DNA of 64,000 nucleotides. Origin: Arthrobacter sp. CJ23 (lineage in GTDB: Bacteria; Actinomycetota; Actinomycetes; Actinomycetales; Micrococcaceae). The stretch is from contig NZ_CP102950.1 in assembly GCF_024741795.1 (NCBI RefSeq), forward strand, positions 3,596,001 through 3,660,000, given 5' to 3'. Position 1 is the stretch's first letter. Every line of letters starts with the position of its first letter. The translations under genes were made by a program, and so were the position numbers. Below, one piece after another: positions 34,013-43,399 of the stretch. The notes under the pieces were generated by a model. The model searched no databases. It worked only from the letters and a program-made list of their open reading frames with translations, and had not been told where the DNA came from.

Positions 34013-36112
34013 TTACTTTTCCACGAGGGTGAGCACGTCGTAGCTGGCCACGATTTCGTCGTTCTGGTTCGTCAGCACGGCGTCCCAGGCCACCTCGCCG
34101 TATTCGTCGGTCTCACGCGGCGTGATCTTCTTGGCGGTGAGCGTGACCCGGATGGAGTCGCCGGCCGCCACGGGGGTGATGAAGCGCAGGCTCTCCAGGC
34201 CGTAGTTGGCCAGGACGGGGCCCGGGGCCGGCTCCACGAACAGTCCGGCAGCCCAGCTCAGGAGCAGGTAGCCGTGGGCCACGATGCCGGGGAAGAACGG
34301 GTTGGCCGCCGCGGCTTCCTGGTTGGTGTGGGCGTAGAAGGTGTCGCCGGTGGAGTTGGCGAACGCGGTGATGTCCTCCAGGGTGACCTGGCGCAGCTCC
34401 GAGCGGACGGCGTCGCCGATGTGCAGGGTCGCCAGGGACTTGCGGAACGGGTGCTCCCCCTCGGTTTCCACCGTGAAGTTGCGGTCGGCGCCGGTGTGCC
34501 AGACGCCGGTCACGGCCGTGAGCATGTTCGGCGAGCCCTGGATGGCGGTGCGCTGCATGTGGTGCATGACCGAGCGGATGCCGCCCAGCTCTTCGCCGCC
34601 GCCGGCGCGGCCGGGGCCGCCGTGGACCAGGTGCGGAACCGGTGAACCGTGGCCGGTGGAGCTGCGGGCGTCCTCGCGGTTGAGCATGTGGACGCGGCCG
34701 TGGTGCGCGGCGATGCCGGTCACCAGTTCGCGGGCCACGGAGGGATCGTTGGTGCACACGGAGGCCACCAGGGAGCCGGCGCCGCGGGCCGCGAGGCGGA
34801 TGGCGTCGGCCAGGCCCGTGTAGCCGATGACGGACGACACGGGGCCGAAGGCCTCGAGCGAGTGGACTTCCTCGGCTTCGGCGTCGGCCCAGCTGAGCAG
34901 CACGGGGGACATGAAGGCGCCGTCCTCCACCACGCCAACGGTGCCGCCGACGGATGTGACCGACGGCGAATCGAGCGTTCCGTACGCGAGCTCGCCGCCG
35001 GCGTCGAGCATGGTCTGGACAGCGGCACGGACATCGGCCAGCTGCTCGAGCGAGGCGAGGGCACCCATGGTGACGCCCTCGGCGCGCGGGTCCCCGAGCA
35101 CCACGCGTTCGTTGATGCGGGCTCCGATGGCGGCGGAGACCTCGGCGGTGAGTTCCTGCGGCACGATGATGCGGCGGATGGAGGTGCACTTCTGGCCGGC
35201 CTTGACGGTCATCTCGGTGACGACGGCCTTGACGAAGGCGTCGAACTCCGGGGTGCCGGGAACGGCGTCCGGGCCGAGGATGGCGGCGTTGAGGGAGTCG
35301 GTTTCCGAGGTGAAGCGGACCCCGCCCTCGATGACGTTGCGGTGCGACTTGAGCGAGTTGGCGGTGGAGGCCGAGCCGGTGAAGGCCATGAGGTCGCGGT
35401 AGTCGAGTTCGTCCAACAGGGTCCGCGCGGAACCGGAGATCAGCTGCAGCGAGCCGGCGGGCAGGATGTTGGATTCCACCATGGCCTTGACGGCGGCCGC
35501 GGCCACATAGCCCGTGGGGGTGGCCGGCTTGACGATGGTGGGGACGCCGGCCAGGAAGGCGGGGGCGAATTTCTCCAGCATGCCCCAGACCGGGAAGTTG
35601 AAGGCGTTGATCTGCACGGCGACGCCCGGGATGCACGTGTAGATGTGCTCGCCCACGAAGGAGCCGTCCTTGGACAGGACCTCCATGGGGCCGTCCACCA
35701 CCACCTGCGAGTTCGGCAGTTCGCGGCGGCCCTTGGAGCCGAAGGTGAAGAGGACGCCGATGCCGCCGTCGATGTCGATCATGGAGTCGATCTTGGTGGC
35801 GCCCGTCTTGGCGGAGGAGGCGTAGAGCTCCTCGCGGCGGCCGTTGAGGTACTGCGCGAGTTCCTTGAGCTTGAGGGCGCGCTGGTGGAAGGTCAGCTTG
35901 CCGAGTTCGGCCTGCCCGGTGGTGCGCCCGTGGTTCACGACGGCGGCCAGGTCCAGGCCGTCCGTGCTGACCGTGGCGAGCAGCTCGCCGGTGCTGGCGT
36001 CGCGGACCGGGACACCGGCCGATTCGGCGGCGGGGGTCCACCAGGCATCCTGGATGTAGCTGGGGACGGTGGCAACGGCTGTGGTTTCCGGAGCGACTGC
36101 GGTACTGGTCAT
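34013..36112 (-). CDS. paaZ: Bifunctional oxepin-CoA hydrolase / 3-oxo-5,6-dehydrosuberyl-CoA semialdehyde dehydrogenase
   Basis: 699 residues, normal length. The N-terminal aldehyde dehydrogenase (about 1-530) has NAFNFPVWGMLEKFAPAFLA, FTSETDSLNAAILGPDAV and MTVKAGQKCTSIRRI with the nucleophilic Cys. The C-terminal MaoC-type hydratase (about 540-699) has NSTGDTFYAHTNQEA, where Asp and His six residues apart form the dyad, and FFPGIVAHGYLLLSWAAGLF. It opens oxepin-CoA and oxidises the aldehyde. A PaaR-type operator lies 73 bases upstream. Confidence 0.95.
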   Translation of the reverse strand: MTSTAVAPETTAVATVPSYIQDAWWTPAAESAGVPVRDASTGELLATVSTDGLDLAAVVNHGRTTGQAELGKLTFHQRALKLKELAQYLNGRREELYASSAKTGATKIDSMIDIDGGIGVLFTFGSKGRRELPNSQVVVDGPMEVLSKDGSFVGEHIYTCIPGVAVQINAFNFPVWGMLEKFAPAFLAGVPTIVKPATPTGYVAAAAVKAMVESNILPAGSLQLISGSARTLLDELDYRDLMAFTGSASTANSLKSHRNVIEGGVRFTSETDSLNAAILGPDAVPGTPEFDAFVKAVVTEMTVKAGQKCTSIRRIIVPQELTAEVSAAIGARINERVVLGDPRAEGVTMGALASLEQLADVRAAVQTMLDAGGELAYGTLDSPSVTSVGGTVGVVEDGAFMSPVLLSWADAEAEEVHSLEAFGPVSSVIGYTGLADAIRLAARGAGSLVASVCTNDPSVARELVTGIAAHHGRVHMLNREDARSSTGHGSPVPHLVHGGPGRAGGGEELGGIRSVMHHMQRTAIQGSPNMLTAVTGVWHTGADRNFTVETEGEHPFRKSLATLHIGDAVRSELRQVTLEDITAFANSTGDTFYAHTNQEAAAANPFFPGIVAHGYLLLSWAAGLFVEPAPGPVLANYGLESLRFITPVAAGDSIRVTLTAKKITPRETDEYGEVAWDAVLTNQNDEIVASYDVLTLVEK

Positions 36113-36184
36113 CGTCGACGGGTCCTTCCAAGACGGTGGCGATCAAGGCGTGGCTGACCGGCGCGGCATCAGGAGGGCATTACT

Positions 36185-36201
36185 GACCGGCCGTTCGGTA
36201 A
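36185..36201 (-). promoter_or_regulatory. PaaR-type operator upstream of paaZ
   Basis: On the minus strand TTACCGAACGGCCGGTC, itself nearly palindromic (GACCGGCCGTTCGGTAA on plus). Shares TTACCGA with the other three sites. It is 73 bases ahead of the paaZ ATG. Confidence 0.7.
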
Positions 36202-36286
36202 TATATACAGGGTACATGAAGACGCCCCGGTGCACAGCAGAAATTTCGCCGCCCTTCGCCCGGTCCCGGCAAGGCGCTGCCGCCCC

Positions 36287-37015
36287 TCAATGCGCGGTGC
36301 CGCCGCCCAGCTTCGCCCGGAGCGCCGCCAGCTGACCGGCGGACAGGCCGTTGGCCCGCAGGAACGCGGCGGTATCCAGGGAGTGCCGGAACGCCAGGAC
36401 GATGGCGCGGCGCGACTCCAGCAGGGCCTCCAGCGCGGCTTCGTCCAGATAGGGATCGTGGGCATGCGGGGCTGGGTGGTCACGGTGGCGGTCATTGATG
36501 CCGCGGGCACCGAGCTCATAGCCGCACACCACGTCCTCGTCCGTGGCGCCCGCCAGGTCCTGCAGCATCACCGCGATGATCCCGCTGCGGTCCCGCCCCG
36601 CCGAACAGTGCACCACCACCTTGCCCCGGGCGTCCGCGATCGCCGCGAACACGGCCGCCAACTTCTCCGGGAACAGCCGCACGTAGTCGGCATAGTGCGC
36701 GGGATCCTTGAGGTAGGGGCCCACGAGCGCCGTGAACTCCCCGTTGGCAGGGTCTTCCGTGGGGCAGTGCACGACGTCGATGCCGGCCATTGCCTGTTCG
36801 CCCACCTCGGGGTCCGTCGCACGGCGCTGCCCCTCCGCAAAGCTCCGCAGATCGATCACGGCGCGGACGCCGTCGTCGTACATCTGCCGCCACCCGGCCT
36901 CGGTGAGCCATTCCCGGCGGCCCATCCGGTACACGCCGCCGGCGATCCGCCAGGCGTTCACTGCGCCGTCCCAGTGGACTCCCCCGTGCAGCAGTCGAGC
37001 AGTCTTGCCATCCAT
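36287..37015 (-). CDS. Tyrosine-protein phosphatase (PtpB/DSP-like)
   Basis: 242 residues. Signature P-loop VVVHCSAGRDRSGIIAVML (CX5R), preceded by VIDLRSFAEG and followed by the LDEAALEALLESRRA helix, as in the Y_phosphatase3 family (PF13350). No signal peptide, so cytoplasmic or released without one. The target is unknown. It is the second phosphatase of the window but unrelated in fold to the 19929 enzyme. Divergent from the LacI regulator. Confidence 0.87.
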   Translation of the reverse strand: MDGKTARLLHGGVHWDGAVNAWRIAGGVYRMGRREWLTEAGWRQMYDDGVRAVIDLRSFAEGQRRATDPEVGEQAMAGIDVVHCPTEDPANGEFTALVGPYLKDPAHYADYVRLFPEKLAAVFAAIADARGKVVVHCSAGRDRSGIIAVMLQDLAGATDEDVVCGYELGARGINDRHRDHPAPHAHDPYLDEAALEALLESRRAIVLAFRHSLDTAAFLRANGLSAGQLAALRAKLGGGTAH

Positions 37016-37138
37016 AGGAGCCAGCTAAGCACATGCAGGAGGGATGCCGGAGTGGGCTTCGCCAGAAGCCGGTCGGCAGGGCGCGAGAGGGGTGCGAGGG
37101 GTCTTGCGCTCCCAAGTGACTCATGTCATAATTTTTCT

Positions 37139-37163
37139 CGATACGCATCGACGATACGTATCG
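37139..37163. promoter_or_regulatory. Double LacI-type operator upstream of the regulator gene
   Basis: CGATACGCATCG (37139-37150) and the perfect palindrome CGATACGTATCG (37152-37163), start-to-start 13 bases. The same pair occurs at 38313-38337 before the transporter operon. Two tandem half-overlapping sites imply cooperative binding and autoregulation. Confidence 0.8.
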
Positions 37164-37241
37164 ACGATCACCGCACTATCAACACTCAGGGCATAATTGC
37201 CAGGAGACCGCGAACACCCCGTAACGGCAGGAGGCAGGGAC

Positions 37242-38264
37242 ATGCCCACTAGCAAGGACGTGGCCCAGGCCGCCGGAGTTGCCCAAAGCACGGTTTCCTA
37301 CGTCCTGAGCGGCAAGCGGCCCATTTCCGAGAAAACGCGGAAAAAGGTTGAGGCTGCCATCGAGCAACTCACTTACCAACCGAACGCAGGCGCCCGGGCC
37401 CTGGCGGGGCGCAGGACGCATGTGATCGGCTTGGTCATTCCGTTCATTCCGGAACTGGAAATGGCATCCTTGATGGAATTCGTCTCCGTGATCGCATCAA
37501 CGGCAAGGCAGTTCGATCACGACATCCTGCTGGTGACCGACGACGAGGGCGCCGCAGGGCTCCGTCGCGTGGTTGGTCAACAGATCTGTGATGGTTTGAT
37601 CCTCATGCAAGTGGAAGACGAGGATGAACGGCTCCCTGTTGCCCGGACACTCAACGTCCCGGTGCTGCTGATCGGCATACCCCGAGATCCATCCGGCCTG
37701 GTCTGCATCGACGCGGACTTCGAAATGGCAGGTGAACAATGCGTTCGCGACCTGGCCGCAGCCGGTCACGACGTCATTTCGATCATCGAATGGCAGCCAG
37801 CCGTGGTGAACCGACATGTGAACTTCGTTGACCGATTCACGCGCGGAGCCGATGCCGCCGCCGAATCGCTGGGAGTGGCCGTACTGCACCTGCCCGGCGG
37901 CGCGGACGTTGCCGTCATCGCAGACTCCGTAGACAAGGCCCTGGCCGCCACCCATGGCGTACCGGCCTTCATCGCACCGGACCGCACCATCCAAGACATC
38001 CTGAGACGAGCCCTGGCCACCCGCGGCCTGACCGCCGGCAAGGATGTCTCAATCATCGGCAGTGCCTCGCCGATGCTTGCCGAGCTCCAGCCCGTTCCAC
38101 TGTCCACGATCGATTTGCGGCCGAAGGAAGTATCCATGCGGGCAGTGAAGATCATTTGCGACCTCCTCGAAGCCGGTACCCCGGGACCACACGAATCCCT
38201 GGAACTGGTACCCACGGTCATCACGCACCGTGCCAGCACGCTCCGTCCACCCCACGGCGCTTAA
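37242..38264 (+). CDS. LacI-family transcriptional regulator
   Basis: 340 residues from ATG 37242 after GGAGG. N-terminal LacI helix-turn-helix: SKDVAQAAGVAQSTVSYVLS, GKRPISEKTRKKVEAAIEQL. The rest is the periplasmic-binding-like ligand domain (THVIGLVIPFIPELE; LVPTVITHRAS at the end). Identical operator pairs before its own gene and before the next operon indicate that it represses both. The effector is probably the sugar imported by that operon. Confidence 0.93.
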   Translation: MPTSKDVAQAAGVAQSTVSYVLSGKRPISEKTRKKVEAAIEQLTYQPNAGARALAGRRTHVIGLVIPFIPELEMASLMEFVSVIASTARQFDHDILLVTDDEGAAGLRRVVGQQICDGLILMQVEDEDERLPVARTLNVPVLLIGIPRDPSGLVCIDADFEMAGEQCVRDLAAAGHDVISIIEWQPAVVNRHVNFVDRFTRGADAAAESLGVAVLHLPGGADVAVIADSVDKALAATHGVPAFIAPDRTIQDILRRALATRGLTAGKDVSIIGSASPMLAELQPVPLSTIDLRPKEVSMRAVKIICDLLEAGTPGPHESLELVPTVITHRASTLRPPHGA

Positions 38265-38312
38265 TCCTTTCCCAACGTTCCACCCCGCCTGAAAATCCGT
38301 TTCCGAATTTAT

Positions 38313-38337
38313 CGATACGCATCGTCGATACGCATCG
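38313..38337. promoter_or_regulatory. Double LacI-type operator upstream of the sugar operon
   Basis: Two copies of CGATACGCATCG at 38313-38324 and 38326-38337, the same 13-base register as upstream of the regulator. It lies 36 bases before the solute-binding protein start, where it could block transcription. Confidence 0.85.
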
Positions 38338-38373
38338 ATTGTCTCTTCGATTCCCATAACAAAGGAACAGACA

Positions 38374-39612
38374 ATGAAGTCAGCACTCAGGACTACCCGT
38401 CCGCTCGCCCTGGCCGTTGCCGCGCTCGTCGGCCTGCCGCTGTTCGTATCCGGCTGCGGGTCCTCCCCCGCAGCGTCCTCATCCGAGGCCGTCACCGAGA
38501 TCTCCGTGATGGACTACTACAACAACGAACCGGACAAGTCGTTCATCGGCGATGCGCTCACAAAGTGCGGCACCAAGGCCGGCGTCACCATCAAGCGCGA
38601 AACCGTGCCGGGCAAATCGCTCATCTCCAAGGTGCTCCAGCAGTCCTCGTCCAAGACGCTGCCGGACGTGCTGATGCTGGATAACCCGGACCTGCAGCAG
38701 ATCGCCGCCACAGGTGCGCTGGCTCCGCTGGCCGACTTCAAGATCAGCACGGACGGCTTCGCTCCAGGTGTCCTGAGCGCCGGCACCTACAAGGACAAGG
38801 TGTACGGCTTGGCACCCACGGTCAACACGATCGCGCTCTTCTACAACAAGGACATCCTTGCCAAGGCCGGCGTCACGCCGCCCACCACCTGGGATGAGCT
38901 GAAGGCAGCCGCCGCCAAGCTGACCGCCGGCGACCAGTATGGCCTTGCCTTCAACGCCAACCCCACCTACGAAGGTACGTGGCAGTTCCTCCCCGTGATG
39001 TGGTCCAACGGTGGTGACGAGAAGAAGATCGACACCAAGGAAACTGAGCAAGCCCTTCAGCTCTGGACGGACTTGGTCAAGGACGGATCGGTCTCGTCAT
39101 CGGCCCTCAACTGGACCCAGGCAGATGTGAAGGACCAGTTCATGGCAGGCAAGGCCGCCATGATGGTCAACGGTCCGTGGCAGATCCCGTCCCTCGACAA
39201 GCAGCCGACGCTCCAGTACGGCGTGGTGAAGATCCCGGTCCAGGAAGCCGGCCAGACCTCCGTGGCCCCGCTGGGCGGCGAAGTGTGGACCGTGCCGCAA
39301 ACGGGCAACAAGGCACGCCAGGCCAAAGCAGCTGAAGTGGTTGCTTGCCTGAACAGCGATGAAAACCAGCTCGCCATGGCCAAGGTCCGCAACACGATTC
39401 CTTCCAAGACAACACTGGCGGGGACGTTCGCCTCGGAGAACCCCAAGCTTGCAACGTTCACCGAGCTCATCAAGACCGCCCGGGCACGTACCGGACAGCT
39501 CGGCGAGGGATGGCCGGCGCAAGCCACCAAGATCTACACGGCCATCCAGACAGCACTGACTGGCAAAGCTTCGCCGGCTGACGCCCTGAAGCAAGCACAG
39601 GCCAGCAAGTAG
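38374..39612 (+). CDS. Sugar ABC transporter solute-binding lipoprotein
   Basis: 412 residues; ribosome site AAAGGAAC. Lipoprotein signal with lipobox LFVSGCGSS. A family 1 extracellular binding protein: EISVMDYYNNEPD, DVLMLDNPDLQQIAATGAL, YGLAPTVNTIALFYNKDIL and WQFLPVMWSNGGDEKK. Contains the usual MAGKAAMMVNGPWQI segment. First gene of the operon under the LacI-type operator. Ligand unknown; the ThuA/Gfo genes downstream point to a disaccharide or glycoside. Confidence 0.92.
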   Translation: MKSALRTTRPLALAVAALVGLPLFVSGCGSSPAASSSEAVTEISVMDYYNNEPDKSFIGDALTKCGTKAGVTIKRETVPGKSLISKVLQQSSSKTLPDVLMLDNPDLQQIAATGALAPLADFKISTDGFAPGVLSAGTYKDKVYGLAPTVNTIALFYNKDILAKAGVTPPTTWDELKAAAAKLTAGDQYGLAFNANPTYEGTWQFLPVMWSNGGDEKKIDTKETEQALQLWTDLVKDGSVSSSALNWTQADVKDQFMAGKAAMMVNGPWQIPSLDKQPTLQYGVVKIPVQEAGQTSVAPLGGEVWTVPQTGNKARQAKAAEVVACLNSDENQLAMAKVRNTIPSKTTLAGTFASENPKLATFTELIKTARARTGQLGEGWPAQATKIYTAIQTALTGKASPADALKQAQASK

Positions 39613-39618
39613 CCTGCC

Positions 39619-40602
39619 ATGTCACTGACAACCGATTTGTCGCGCTCCACCACCCGGCCCGGGACTAACAAGTCCCGGGCGGGCACCGGCGCAACGCAAG
39701 CACCCCGGCGACGGACCCGCCAACGCCGCGAGCGCATCTTCCAGTGGCTGTTCTTGGTCCCTGCCGTGGTCTACATGGCTCTGTTCTTCGGCTACCCCGT
39801 GGTGAAGAACGTCGTCATGAGTTTCCAGGACTACACGACCGCCACGTTCTTCACCGGAGAAGCCCCCTGGGTGGGGTTCGCCAACTACGTGACTGTACTG
39901 TCGTCGTCGTTGTTTTCAACGTCCTTGCTCAACACGGTCCTGTTCACCGCGGGGTCCATCCTGGGCCAGTTCGTGATCGGGCTGGCGCTGGCCATTTTCT
40001 TCCAGCGCAAGTTCCCGCTCAACGGGATCCTCCGCTCGCTGCTCCTGCTCCCGTGGCTCCTGCCGCTCATCGTTTCGAGTGCCGTGTGGCGGTGGATCCT
40101 GGACAAGGACAGCGGCGCACTCAACCGCTTCCTGGGTGACCTGGGCCTCATCCACACGGGCATTCCGTGGCTGACCAGCACCTCGCTGGCGCTGATCGCG
40201 GTGGTGGGCGTGAACATCTGGATCGGCATCCCGTTCAACCTGACCATCCTCTACGGCGGCCTGCAGGAGATTCCGGATGAGCTCTACGAGGCCGGGTCAC
40301 TCGATGGCGCCACAGGCTGGAAGGCGTTCCGCCACATCACGTGGCCCATGCTCCGACCCGTGGTGAGCGTGGTCCTGGTGCTCGGCGTCGTGTACACGCT
40401 CAAGGTGCTGGACATCATCCTGGGCCTGACCAACGGCGGCCCCGCCAATTCAACCCAGACCATCGCCACCCAGTCCTATGACCTGTCCTTCCACGAGTTC
40501 AAGTTCGGCGAGGGCGCGGCGCTGGGCAACGTGCTGGTGATCATTTCCCTGGTCTTCGCGGTCCTGTACCTGCGGGCCAGCCGACGCGCAGTGGATGAGT
40601 GA
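39619..40602 (+). CDS. Sugar ABC transporter permease (MalF type)
   Basis: 327 residues, six membrane segments beginning IFQWLFLVPAVVYMALFFGY. The ATPase-contact EAA loop is ELYEAGSLDGATGWKAFRHI. It follows the binding protein by 6 bases. No ATP-binding subunit is encoded in the operon, so a shared MsiK/UgpC-type ATPase elsewhere is expected. Confidence 0.92.
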   Translation: MSLTTDLSRSTTRPGTNKSRAGTGATQAPRRRTRQRRERIFQWLFLVPAVVYMALFFGYPVVKNVVMSFQDYTTATFFTGEAPWVGFANYVTVLSSSLFSTSLLNTVLFTAGSILGQFVIGLALAIFFQRKFPLNGILRSLLLLPWLLPLIVSSAVWRWILDKDSGALNRFLGDLGLIHTGIPWLTSTSLALIAVVGVNIWIGIPFNLTILYGGLQEIPDELYEAGSLDGATGWKAFRHITWPMLRPVVSVVLVLGVVYTLKVLDIILGLTNGGPANSTQTIATQSYDLSFHEFKFGEGAALGNVLVIISLVFAVLYLRASRRAVDE

Positions 40603-40609
40603 GGAACGC

Positions 40610-41470
40610 ATGGCAACACAACTGACAGCCCCCACTCGCCGCCGCAACACATCAACGGCCGTGACAAATCGCAGGAACTGGGGCTACACGGCACTGGCCA
40701 TCTTCTTCCTGGCCATCATGCTCTTCCCGGTCTACTGGATGGTCAACGCTTCCCTGCAGCCCAACGGCACCACCTTGGAGACGTCCTGGATCCCGCTGAA
40801 GCCCGACTTCACGGGCTACGCCACGGCGATCAGCGAACAGGGCGGGAACCTCGGCACGAGCCTGATCATCTCGCTGGGAAGCGTGGTGTTGAGCCTGGCC
40901 ATTGCGGCCCCGGCGGCGTACGCCTTGGCCTATTTCAAGGTCCGCGGTGCGGGGGTGGTTCTCTTTGCCATCCTCATCAGCCAGATGATCCCGGGCATCG
41001 TGGTGGCCAACGCCCTGTACACCGCATACAACGATCTCGGCCTGCTCAACTCCATCCCCGGCCTGATCCTTGCGGATTCGGCACACGGCATCCCGTTCGC
41101 CATCCTGATCATCCGCGCCTTCATGAACGGCATGCCGTCCTCGGTGATCGAGGCCGCCCGCGTGGATGGGGCAGGACACGTCCGGGCGTTCTGGTCGATC
41201 GTGATTCCGTTGAGCCGGAATTCCCTGATCACCGCAGGGCTGTTCACGTTCCTGTTCGCCTGGAGCGACTTCCTGTTCGCTTTGACCCTGACCACCACCG
41301 AGGCCGTGCGACCCGTGACCCTGGGCATCTTCCAGTACATCGGAGCCTACGTGAATGACTGGAGTTCAGTGATGGCGACCGCGGTACTCGCCTCCATTCC
41401 GGCCATCGTCCTGCTGGTCGCAGCCCAGAAATACATCGCCGCAGGTACCACCGGCGGCGCGGTCAAGTAG
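40610..41470 (+). CDS. Sugar ABC transporter permease (MalG type)
   Basis: 286 residues from ATG 40610 with GAGGAACGC before it; an ATG at 40595 would overlap the previous gene. Six membrane segments; the EAA loop is [20 protein letters not shown] followed by IPLSRNSLI. Pairs with the MalF-type permease to form the channel. Confidence 0.92.
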   Translation: MATQLTAPTRRRNTSTAVTNRRNWGYTALAIFFLAIMLFPVYWMVNASLQPNGTTLETSWIPLKPDFTGYATAISEQGGNLGTSLIISLGSVVLSLAIAAPAAYALAYFKVRGAGVVLFAILISQMIPGIVVANALYTAYNDLGLLNSIPGLILADSAHGIPFAILIIRAFMNGMPSSVIEAARVDGAGHVRAFWSIVIPLSRNSLITAGLFTFLFAWSDFLFALTLTTTEAVRPVTLGIFQYIGAYVNDWSSVMATAVLASIPAIVLLVAAQKYIAAGTTGGAVK

Positions 41471-41501
41471 ACCGCTTTCGACAACCTACAAGGAGAAAAC
41501 C

Positions 41502-42275
41502 ATGACTGACAGCAAGCCCATCCGCGTCACCGTCTGGAGCGAAAACCGCCACGAAAAGCGCGACGAACTGGTCGCCCGCCTCTACCCCGAAGGGATGCAC
41601 GGAGCCGTCAAGGCGGGCATCGAGGAGAACCTGGGCTCCGCCGTCGAGGTCCGTACCGCAACCCTGGACGAACCGGAACACGGCCTCACCGAGGAAGTCC
41701 TCGCCAATACGGATGTCCTCACCTGGTGGGGACACATGTCCCACGCCGACGTGGACGACGCGATTGTGGAGCGGGTCCACCGCCATGTCCTGGCGGGCAT
41801 GGGACTGATCGTGCTGCACTCCGGGCACTGGTCCAAGATCTTCACCAAGCTCATGGGCGCCACCTGCACCCTGCGCTGGCGCTCCGAACAGGACCGCGAA
41901 CTCGTCTGGACGGTCGACCCCACCCACCCGATCGCCAAGGGCGTCCCGCACCCCATCGTGATCCCCCAGCAGGAAATGTACGGCGAATTCTTCGACATCC
42001 CCACGCCCGAGGAACTCGTGTTCATCAGCTCCTTCAGCGGCGGCGAAGTCTTCCGCTCCGGCTGCACGTTCCGCCGCGGCCACGGCAAGATCTTCTTCTT
42101 CAGCCCCGGCGACCAGGACTACCCGGTCTACCACCACAAGGACATCCGGCGCGTGATCGCCAACGCCGTGGAATGGGCCGTCACCGACCGCCCCGAGCGC
42201 GCCGTCCCGGAACTGCTCCGCTACGAGACCAACGACTTCTTCAACGGCAAGAGCTACCAGGGAGCCAACGCGTGA
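41502..42275 (+). CDS. ThuA domain-containing protein
   Basis: 257 residues; ribosome site AAGGAG. ThuA family: [20 protein letters not shown] at the N-terminus, [39 protein letters not shown], and [24 protein letters not shown] end ([17 protein letters not shown]). A glutamine-amidotransferase-like fold. In Sinorhizobium ThuA acts with the Gfo/Idh-type ThuB in oxidising trehalose-type sugars to 3-keto forms. The same gene pair here suggests a 3-keto-sugar route (inference). Confidence 0.88.
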   Translation: MTDSKPIRVTVWSENRHEKRDELVARLYPEGMHGAVKAGIEENLGSAVEVRTATLDEPEHGLTEEVLANTDVLTWWGHMSHADVDDAIVERVHRHVLAGMGLIVLHSGHWSKIFTKLMGATCTLRWRSEQDRELVWTVDPTHPIAKGVPHPIVIPQQEMYGEFFDIPTPEELVFISSFSGGEVFRSGCTFRRGHGKIFFFSPGDQDYPVYHHKDIRRVIANAVEWAVTDRPERAVPELLRYETNDFFNGKSYQGANA

Positions 42276-43399
42276 ACACCCCCTTCGCCACCATTCCCGA
42301 CGACGGCACTCCCCTGCGCGTCCTCGTGGTCGGCGCCGGGGGCATGGGCCGGGCCTGGCTTCGGACCGTGGAAGCGTCACCGTTGGTGGAACTCGCCGGC
42401 ATCGTCGACCTGGACCTGGACGCCGCTGCCGAGGCTGCGGCCTCGCTGGGTCGTCCCGACCTCCCGGTAGGTGCCGGTACAGCCGCGTTGGCGTCCGACG
42501 TCGGAGCCCAGGCGGTCATCAACGTCACCGTCCCCGCCGCTCACCACCCCGTCACCACCGAGGCGTTGGCGGCCGGGCTCCCGGTCCTGGGTGAGAAGCC
42601 GGTGGCGTCCACCGTGGCGCAGGGCCTGTCCTTGGCTGCCGCCGCGGAACTGCACGGCCAGCTCTTCATGGTCAGCCAGTCCCGCCGCTACAACCGGCAA
42701 CTGTTTGACGCCAAGCAGTTGTCCTCGTCCTTGGGCCCGGTTGGCATCGTATCGGCCGAGTTTTTCAAAGCACCGCACTTTGGCGGTTTCCGGGACGCCA
42801 TGGACCACCCCTTGCTGCTGGACATGGCCATCCACCAGTTCGACATGGCACGCTTCCTGCTCGACGCCGATCCGGTTTCCGTGTTCTGCGAGGAGTACAA
42901 CCCTTCGTGGAGCTGGTACCGCGGGGACGCCGGCTCCACCGCCATCTTCGAGATGACCGGCGGCGCGCGCTTCGTGTTCACCGGCAGCTGGTGCAGCCCG
43001 GGCCAGGAAACCTCGTGGAATGCTTCCTGGCGGATCAGCGGCGAACACGGCACAGTCCTCTGGGACGGGGACAACGAGCCCGTCTCGTCCCTTGCCGCTA
43101 CTGCGGGACCGGGGGAGGATCCGGGTCAGGAGATCGCCGGGTCTCTCCGTGACTTCGTTTCCGCTGTCCGCACCGGAAGCACTCCCATGGGCCGGGTTCA
43201 CCAAAACATCATGAGCCTGGCCATGGTGGAAGCGGCCATCCACAGCGCCTCTTCCGGCACCCGGGTGTCCGTGGATGCGTTGCTTGAGGACTCCTACCAA
43301 CAGGCACTCCTCGCCGAGCGCGACCCGGCAGTCCGGGACGTCCTCACGTCCTGGACATCGGTTCGCGATGCTCTGGCCAGCGAGAGCATCCGGCTGTGA
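42272..43399 (+). CDS. Gfo/Idh/MocA family oxidoreductase (first)
   Basis: 375 residues from GTG 42272, overlapping the ThuA stop (GTGA), with GGGAG upstream. NAD(P)-binding [40 protein letters not shown] includes the family EKP motif; [19 protein letters not shown] carries the catalytic Asp/His. A cytoplasmic sugar dehydrogenase, probably acting on the imported sugar together with the next enzyme. Confidence 0.9.
   Translation: MNTPFATIPDDGTPLRVLVVGAGGMGRAWLRTVEASPLVELAGIVDLDLDAAAEAAASLGRPDLPVGAGTAALASDVGAQAVINVTVPAAHHPVTTEALAAGLPVLGEKPVASTVAQGLSLAAAAELHGQLFMVSQSRRYNRQLFDAKQLSSSLGPVGIVSAEFFKAPHFGGFRDAMDHPLLLDMAIHQFDMARFLLDADPVSVFCEEYNPSWSWYRGDAGSTAIFEMTGGARFVFTGSWCSPGQETSWNASWRISGEHGTVLWDGDNEPVSSLAATAGPGEDPGQEIAGSLRDFVSAVRTGSTPMGRVHQNIMSLAMVEAAIHSASSGTRVSVDALLEDSYQQALLAERDPAVRDVLTSWTSVRDALASESIRL

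Noticed and set aside
34013..36112. Loss of a catalytic residue in the PaaZ hydratase domain (Asn in AHTNQEA)
   Set aside because: The Asp-x4-His dyad is in GDTFYAH just before it and is intact; the Asn is outside the active pair.
34113..36157. Long frames on both strands over paaZ
   Set aside because: Out-of-frame and antisense readings of paaZ, rich in Arg/Gly/Ala, with no domain; paaZ itself is complete.
37139..37163. CGATACGTATCG repeats as a mobile-element end or attachment site
   Set aside because: The same paired sites recur at the same phase before the operon next to a LacI gene, which fits operators.
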